Positions 60,087 to 64,000 of a stretch of DNA of 64,000 nucleotides are shown piece after piece. Numbering within the stretch: position 1 is the first letter of the stretch; each line of letters begins with the position of its first letter. The stretch spans positions 2,046,001 through 2,110,000 of the forward strand of contig CBDANJ010000008.1 of assembly GCA_965197545.1 (NCBI GenBank), read 5' to 3'. The notes below the pieces were generated by a model. That model did not search any database, was not told the origin of the DNA, and saw only the letters and a list, made by a program, of their open reading frames with translations. The position numbers were made by a program, and so were the translations under genes. Origin of the DNA: CATOSP01 sp965197545. GTDB taxonomy: Bacteria; Chloroflexota; Dehalococcoidia; Lucifugimonadales; UBA3495.

Positions 60087-60202
60087 TAAGAAACTATCTT
60101 AAAACTGAACGAACGGGCTTGGGCAGAGGGGAAATCCCCCTTAATCCCCCTTTTCCGAAAGGGGGAGACGTTGGGGAAGCCTCGTTTTGAGATAGTTACT
60201 TA
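60087..60202 (+). repeat. Miniature inverted-repeat element, copy D of four, at the end of infA
   Basis: Starts TAAGAAACTATCTTAAAAC and ends GTTTTGAGATAGTTACTTA. Middle part AATCCCCCTTAATCCCCC and GAAAGGGGGAGAC. The right terminal repeat overlaps the last codon and stop of infA (60196-60201), so the element lies between infA and rpmJ, inside the ribosomal operon. Confidence 0.88.
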
Positions 60203-60414
60203 AAGCGATAGGTGATTCGCCCTCGGGACAGATCGTAAGGGGACAACTCCACCAGCACCCGGTCTCCCGGAAGAACCCGGATGAAGTGCATCCGGATCTT
60301 ACCTGAAACGTGGGCCAATACTTCGTGATCGTTGGGCAGAGTGACCCGAAACATACCATTGGGCAGTGCTTCCTGCACACTGGCTTCTACTTCTATCGCC
60401 TGCTTCTTCGCCAT
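60196..60414 (-). CDS. infA: Translation initiation factor IF-1
   Basis: A 72-residue IF-1: VQEALPNGMFRVTLPNDHEVLAHVSGKIRMHFIRVLPGDRVLVELSPYDLSRGRITYRFK, in that order. It is full length. The final Lys codon and the TAA stop come from the terminal repeat of the miniature element at 60087-60202. This suggests that the element inserted exactly at the 3' end and supplied a replacement stop. An AGGGAG site precedes the ATG. Confidence 0.96.
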   Translation of the reverse strand: MAKKQAIEVEASVQEALPNGMFRVTLPNDHEVLAHVSGKIRMHFIRVLPGDRVLVELSPYDLSRGRITYRFK

Positions 60415-60467
60415 AAACTCCCTCTAGGACCTACCCTGTGAATCTCCGCCGCCCTGGCTTGCGGCTA

Positions 60468-61280
60468 CTAACTTTCAGGGCGGACCGTCATGATCTCGGG
60501 TCCGTCTTCCGTGATCGCTATGGTGTGCTCGAAATGGCTGGACATAAGCCCGTCCGCCGTGACTACTGTCCACTGGTCGTTCAGAATTCGGGTGCGCCAA
60601 TCTCCCAGGTTGAACATGGGCTCGATGGCGATGCACATACCGGGGCGGAGCAACGGTCCCAACCCGGCCTGTCCGTAGTTGGGCACCTGTGGGTCCTCAT
60701 GCAGGAACCGGCCTACGCCGTGGCCGACGAATTCCCGGACGATACCGTAGCCGTGGGCTTCCCCGTACGCTTGTACCGCGGCGGCGATATCCCCGACTCG
60801 GTTGCCGGGCAACGCGGCCTTGATTCCTTCCATTAGCCCTGCCTGGGTAGCGGCCATCAGCGCGTCAATTTCCTCTGGCACTTCTCCGACCGGGACGGAA
60901 ATCGCCGCGTCTCCAATGAAGCCATCCAGCGTCGCGCCCACGTCCATCTTGATGACATCGCCTTCTTTCAATACCCTTCTACCGGGTATCCCGTGGACGA
61001 TTTCCTCGTTAACCGATGCGCAAATACTGGCGGGAAAGCCCCGGTAGCCCTTGAAGGTGGGCTTTGCGCCGTGGCGCACGATCTCCTTGTAGGCGATGGT
61101 GTCGAGCTCTTTGGTGGTGATACCAGGCTCCACCGACCGCCGCAATAATTCAAGGACCGTGCCAACGATACCCCCCGCGGCGCGCATGGCGACAATCTCC
61201 TCGCGGGACTTGATCGTTATCCCGCCGGAGTACGGAGAGGCCGAGTTGGACGCGGTTTCCTTCTTGCGGTTCCTTTTCAC
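60468..61280 (-). CDS. map: Methionine aminopeptidase, type I
   Basis: A 270-residue enzyme that removes N-terminal Met. Metal ligands: Asp in IKMDVGATLDGFIGDAAIS (two), His in FVGHGVGRFLHEDPQVPNYG, Glu in IAIEPMF and Glu in SHFEHTIAITEDG. There is an N-terminal lead of about 24 residues (RNRKKETASNSASPYSGG) before the domain. Standard position between infA and adk. Confidence 0.96.
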   Translation of the reverse strand: MKRNRKKETASNSASPYSGGITIKSREEIVAMRAAGGIVGTVLELLRRSVEPGITTKELDTIAYKEIVRHGAKPTFKGYRGFPASICASVNEEIVHGIPGRRVLKEGDVIKMDVGATLDGFIGDAAISVPVGEVPEEIDALMAATQAGLMEGIKAALPGNRVGDIAAAVQAYGEAHGYGIVREFVGHGVGRFLHEDPQVPNYGQAGLGPLLRPGMCIAIEPMFNLGDWRTRILNDQWTVVTADGLMSSHFEHTIAITEDGPEIMTVRPES

Positions 61281-61366
61281 CGTACCTATTCTACTCCCGA
61301 ATGGTCTTAATTGAAACCCACGCTCACTCTGGCGGGGGTCTCGCCTCCCCTCGAAGAAGGCTTAGG

Positions 61367-62044
61367 TTATGGCGTACCCAGGGCCGCCAGGACGTTGCGG
61401 TTCACGCCCTCAACGGAGTCGGAGCCTACGACACCCACCAAGACTCCCCGTTCCCGGTAGTAGTCCAGCACGGGCAGGGTTTCCGATTGGTAGACCTCGA
61501 TGCGCTTCTGCACCGCTTCGGGCCGGTCGTCCTCCCTCTGGTATAGCTCCCCGCCACAGCGTTCGCACCTGGGTTCAGGAGTCGACTCGCCTCTCCCTGA
61601 CGACGAATCCTGGGGCAGGCTATGCGGGGCCTGGCATTCGCGGCAACTGAACCGGCCCGCCAGCCGGCGCACCAATTCTTGCTCCAAGACTTCAATGTAA
61701 ACCACTTTATCCAAGGCGCGGGAACGCCGCTCGAGCGCCTCGTCCAACACCTCGGCCTGGTTACGGTTCCTAGGGAAGCCGTCCAGGATGAACCCATCGT
61801 CCTTGTGGATCGCCATGACCCGCTCCAGCATAATGTCGATGGTCAACTCGTCGGGCACCAACACACCTTGCCTCATGTATTCGGCGGCGCGTAGGCCCAG
61901 GGGGGTTTCCTCCCGCAGGTGGTGGCGGAACAGGTCCCCAGAGCTGATATGCGGTACGCCAAACCGCTCCACCAGGAGCTGCGCCTGGGTACCCTTGCCC
62001 GCGCCAGGAGCGCCGAATAGCGCTAGCCGCACTCCCTCTGCCAA
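61367..62044 (-). CDS. adk: Adenylate kinase
   Basis: A 225-residue enzyme that equilibrates ATP, AMP and ADP. P-loop GAPGAGKGTQ (11-20), SSGDLFRHH, FILDGFPRNRNQAEVLDEAL. The LID has a zinc finger: CRECQAPHSL ... CERCGGELYQREDD, with an insert of about 20 residues between the Cys pairs. It lies 2 bases after secY. Confidence 0.96.
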   Translation of the reverse strand: MAEGVRLALFGAPGAGKGTQAQLLVERFGVPHISSGDLFRHHLREETPLGLRAAEYMRQGVLVPDELTIDIMLERVMAIHKDDGFILDGFPRNRNQAEVLDEALERRSRALDKVVYIEVLEQELVRRLAGRFSCRECQAPHSLPQDSSSGRGESTPEPRCERCGGELYQREDDRPEAVQKRIEVYQSETLPVLDYYRERGVLVGVVGSDSVEGVNRNVLAALGTP

Positions 62045-62046
62045 GG

Positions 62047-63375
62047 CTACCTCAAGAACCCTTCATAGTTACGCATCATTAATTGGGCTTCCAACTGCCG
62101 CATCGTGTCCAGGCCCACTCCCACCATGATGAGCAGGCTGGTGCTGCTAAGGGAGATGGCTTGGACGTTGGTTATCAGTGACGCAAGGTACGGCACGATG
62201 GCTACGAACCCAAGGAACAACGCCCCTCCCATAGTAATGCGCACGATAACCCGGTTCAGGTAGTCTTGGGTAGGGCGTCCCGGGCGTATCCCCAGCACGA
62301 ACCCCCCATTCCGTTGTAGGTTCTCCGCCAGGTTCTGCTGATTGAACACCACCAGCGTGTAAAAGAAGGTGAAGATCACTACCAGTACGAACACCATTAC
62401 CCAGTAGAGGGGTTCCGTGGGAACCAGCAGGTCTGCGAAGAAGCGGGCGATATCACCGACTACTCCAGAGCTAGTGGCGAAGTAGGTGGCGATTGTGCCC
62501 GGCAAAATCACGATGGAAAAAGCGAAAATCAGGGGTATCATTCCAGCCGAGTTGATCCGCAGCGGAAGGTATGTAGCCCCGCTCTGGCGATACATCCGTC
62601 CGCCTCGGAAGATGCTCCGCCCGTACTGCACCGGTATCCTCCGGTGGGCCTCGTTGAACATCACGATCAGCGCGATGATTAACAGACCTATGATGGCGAA
62701 GAACCCGATACCCAAGACGTTATCCCGGTCAAGGAACCCTTGGCTTATCAGCCCGGGGAACCCGGCCACTATACCCGCGAAGATGATCAGAGATATGCCA
62801 TTGCCGATGCCCCGTTCCGTGATCAACTCCCCCAACCACACCAAGAACATAGTCCCCGCCACTATGGAGAGAAGCGCGGCGATGGTCGGCAATAAGGCCA
62901 AGCCACTGAAGCCGACAAAGGTAATCACCTGGCTTTGCTGGAGCAGCACGAGCTGGCCGTAACCCTGTGCCATGGCTATCGGGACCGTCAGCCAGTGGGT
63001 TATCCGGTTCATCTTAGCCCGGCCCGCCTCACCCTCACGGGACATCTCCTGCAGGCTGGGTATAACCGGCGTGAGGAGCTGCATCACGATGGATGCGGTG
63101 ATGTACGGGAAAACGCCGAGTGCGACGATGCTCATACGCCGCAATGCGCCGCCGCTAAAGAGGTCCAGGAAGCCCAGCAGGTCGTTATTGCGGAACAGGT
63201 TATCCAACTGTATCTGGTCGATTCCCGGCATAGGGATATGCGCGGCAAACCGGTACAGCGCTAGGATAGCCAGGGTGAAGAGTATCTTTGCCCGAAGGTC
63301 CGGTAGACTAAAGGCGTCGATCGTAGCTTGGAGCAAACGCGGAAAGCGCGCCCCTTGAGTCTCCGCGGTTAACAT
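62047..63375 (-). CDS. secY: Protein translocase subunit SecY
   Basis: A 442-residue channel subunit of the Sec translocon, with ten membrane helices. Signature regions: RFAAHIPMPGIDQIQLDNLF (plug and TM1-2), GVFPYITASIVMQLLTPVIPSLQEM, RRIPVQYGRS and the closing RQLEAQLMMRNYEGFL. The frame is open to 63900, but the ATG at 63375, five bases after the rplO stop, begins at the conserved start. Normal length. Confidence 0.96.
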   Translation of the reverse strand: MLTAETQGARFPRLLQATIDAFSLPDLRAKILFTLAILALYRFAAHIPMPGIDQIQLDNLFRNNDLLGFLDLFSGGALRRMSIVALGVFPYITASIVMQLLTPVIPSLQEMSREGEAGRAKMNRITHWLTVPIAMAQGYGQLVLLQQSQVITFVGFSGLALLPTIAALLSIVAGTMFLVWLGELITERGIGNGISLIIFAGIVAGFPGLISQGFLDRDNVLGIGFFAIIGLLIIALIVMFNEAHRRIPVQYGRSIFRGGRMYRQSGATYLPLRINSAGMIPLIFAFSIVILPGTIATYFATSSGVVGDIARFFADLLVPTEPLYWVMVFVLVVIFTFFYTLVVFNQQNLAENLQRNGGFVLGIRPGRPTQDYLNRVIVRITMGGALFLGFVAIVPYLASLITNVQAISLSSTSLLIMVGVGLDTMRQLEAQLMMRNYEGFLR

Positions 63376-63380
63376 AAGGT

Positions 63381-63824
63381 CTAGAGTTCCTCCACACTTC
63401 CCTTGGCCGCCTCGATCTTCTCTCGCGCAGAACGAGTAAACTTGTGCGCAGCCACCGTGACGGCCTTGGTAATCTCGCCGTCCCCCACAATCTTGACCGG
63501 TTGCTTCAGGTCCCGCAGGCAGCCCCGCTCCACCATTTCCTCGGGAGTTATACGGTCCCCGTCGGAGAACACGTTTAGTGATTCCAATTTTACCAGCGCA
63601 TAGTAAATCTTGAACTTGTTGTTGAATCCCCGCCGCATCGGTAGACCCTTGATCAAGGGCAACTGACCGCCCTCGAACCCGACGCGGAATCTGTGCCCTG
63701 ATCGGGACTTCTGTCCCTTCTGGCCTCGACCCGCCGTGCTTCCCTGACCGGCGGCATCGCCCCGGCCCACCCGTTTCCGGGATTTCCTGGCCCCTCTTGA
63801 TGGGGCCAGTTGGTGTTCCATCAT
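63381..63824 (-). CDS. rplO: 50S ribosomal protein L15
   Basis: A 147-residue L15: RKSRKRVGRGDAAGQGSTAGRGQKGQKSRSG with the Gly/Arg/Lys-rich extension that enters the ribosome, then GFEGGQLPLIKGLPMRRGFNNKF and the C-terminal domain ending KIEAAKGSVEEL. Before secY by five bases. The 120-base gap to rpmD is longer than usual and holds a CCCGCTTCGGCGGG hairpin. Confidence 0.96.
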   Translation of the reverse strand: MMEHQLAPSRGARKSRKRVGRGDAAGQGSTAGRGQKGQKSRSGHRFRVGFEGGQLPLIKGLPMRRGFNNKFKIYYALVKLESLNVFSDGDRITPEEMVERGCLRDLKQPVKIVGDGEITKAVTVAAHKFTRSAREKIEAAKGSVEEL

Positions 63825-63944
63825 TGGGAATGACTCCTTGCTCTAAATTTAGGTCATGCCCCATTGTCTGTCCGCCCGCTTCGGCGGGACAACCGGGCAC
63901 GACTGGTCCGCGGGCAGGGGCCGTGCGGCCTCAGTCCAGCGGTT

Positions 63945-64000
63945 CTAGCGGCCCAATTCCTCCACTTCGACCAAGTGGGAGACCTTGTTTACCATACCCC
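63945..64000 (-). CDS. rpmD: 50S ribosomal protein L30, C-terminal end only
   Basis: The last 17 residues and stop of L30 at the window edge: GMVNKVSHLVEVEELGR, matching the well conserved end of the protein. The rest lies beyond base 64000. Confidence 0.88.
   Translation of the reverse strand, partial: GMVNKVSHLVEVEELGR

Noticed and set aside
1..64000. CRISPR array, rRNA, tRNA, phage or integrative element
   Set aside because: No regularly spaced repeats, no rRNA or tRNA patterns, and no integrase, capsid or conjugation genes were seen.

Overview
The window is about 59-60% GC by eye, gene-dense, and bacterial. The mix of genes suggests a Chloroflexota bacterium of the Dehalococcoidia / SAR202 kind: thiolase plus DUF35 pairs, many acyl-CoA dehydrogenases, amidohydrolases and Gfo/Idh oxidoreductases, a fused EtfBA, UGSC and deiodinase-like selenoproteins, and a UspA/NarXL-type signalling cluster. 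This taxonomic call is an inference from gene content. No rRNA or tRNA gene, CRISPR array or replication origin was found.

Layout. 0-4.7 kb: an anti-sigma-type ATPase, a branched-chain-type substrate-binding lipoprotein and a large sensor histidine kinase in one operon, then a DUF502 membrane protein. 5.3-8.7 kb: a zinc-type ABC importer with a Fur/Zur regulator. 8.9-21.7 kb: metabolic genes, including a methyltransferase pair that resembles the two enzymes that methylate glycine to glycine betaine, a thiolase/DUF35 pair, two Gfo/Idh oxidoreductases, an NHL propeller and two MFS carriers. It also holds a UGSC-family gene with an in-frame TGA followed by a SECIS-like hairpin. 21.7-27.6 kb: universal stress proteins (one fused to a cyclic-nucleotide-binding domain), a receiver protein and a NarX/NarL-like pair. 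27.8-41.1 kb is the accessory zone: three insertion sequences (two degenerate), miniature elements, a secreted-protein gene cut by an IS, a SurA-like gene with an amber stop, a frameshifted PIN toxin with its antitoxin, and several hydrolases. 41.3-47.4 kb: two acyl-CoA dehydrogenases, a fused EtfBA and a nicotinate phosphoribosyltransferase.

47.6-55.2 kb is one (+) strand operon for S-adenosylmethionine turnover: mtnA, MTA phosphorylase, rhodanese, ahcY, metK, a deiodinase-like selenoprotein and a phosphohexomutase. It is preceded by a sigma70-type promoter, a SAM-I riboswitch and an intrinsic terminator. This operon would recycle the products of SAM-dependent reactions such as the glycine methylations encoded at 11.9-13.5 kb. 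55.2-64 kb is the end of the large ribosomal protein cluster (L30, L15, SecY, Adk, Map, IF-1, L36, S13, S11, S4, RpoA, L17, TruA, L13, S9), all on the (-) strand.

The strongest observations are the two independent selenocysteine genes (TGA at 18979 and 53357), each with a hairpin at the spacing expected of a bacterial SECIS; the SAM-I riboswitch operon; the apparent glycine betaine pathway; a four-copy miniature inverted-repeat family, one copy of which supplies the stop codon of infA; and an IS insertion that can be undone in silico to restore a 195-residue secreted protein.
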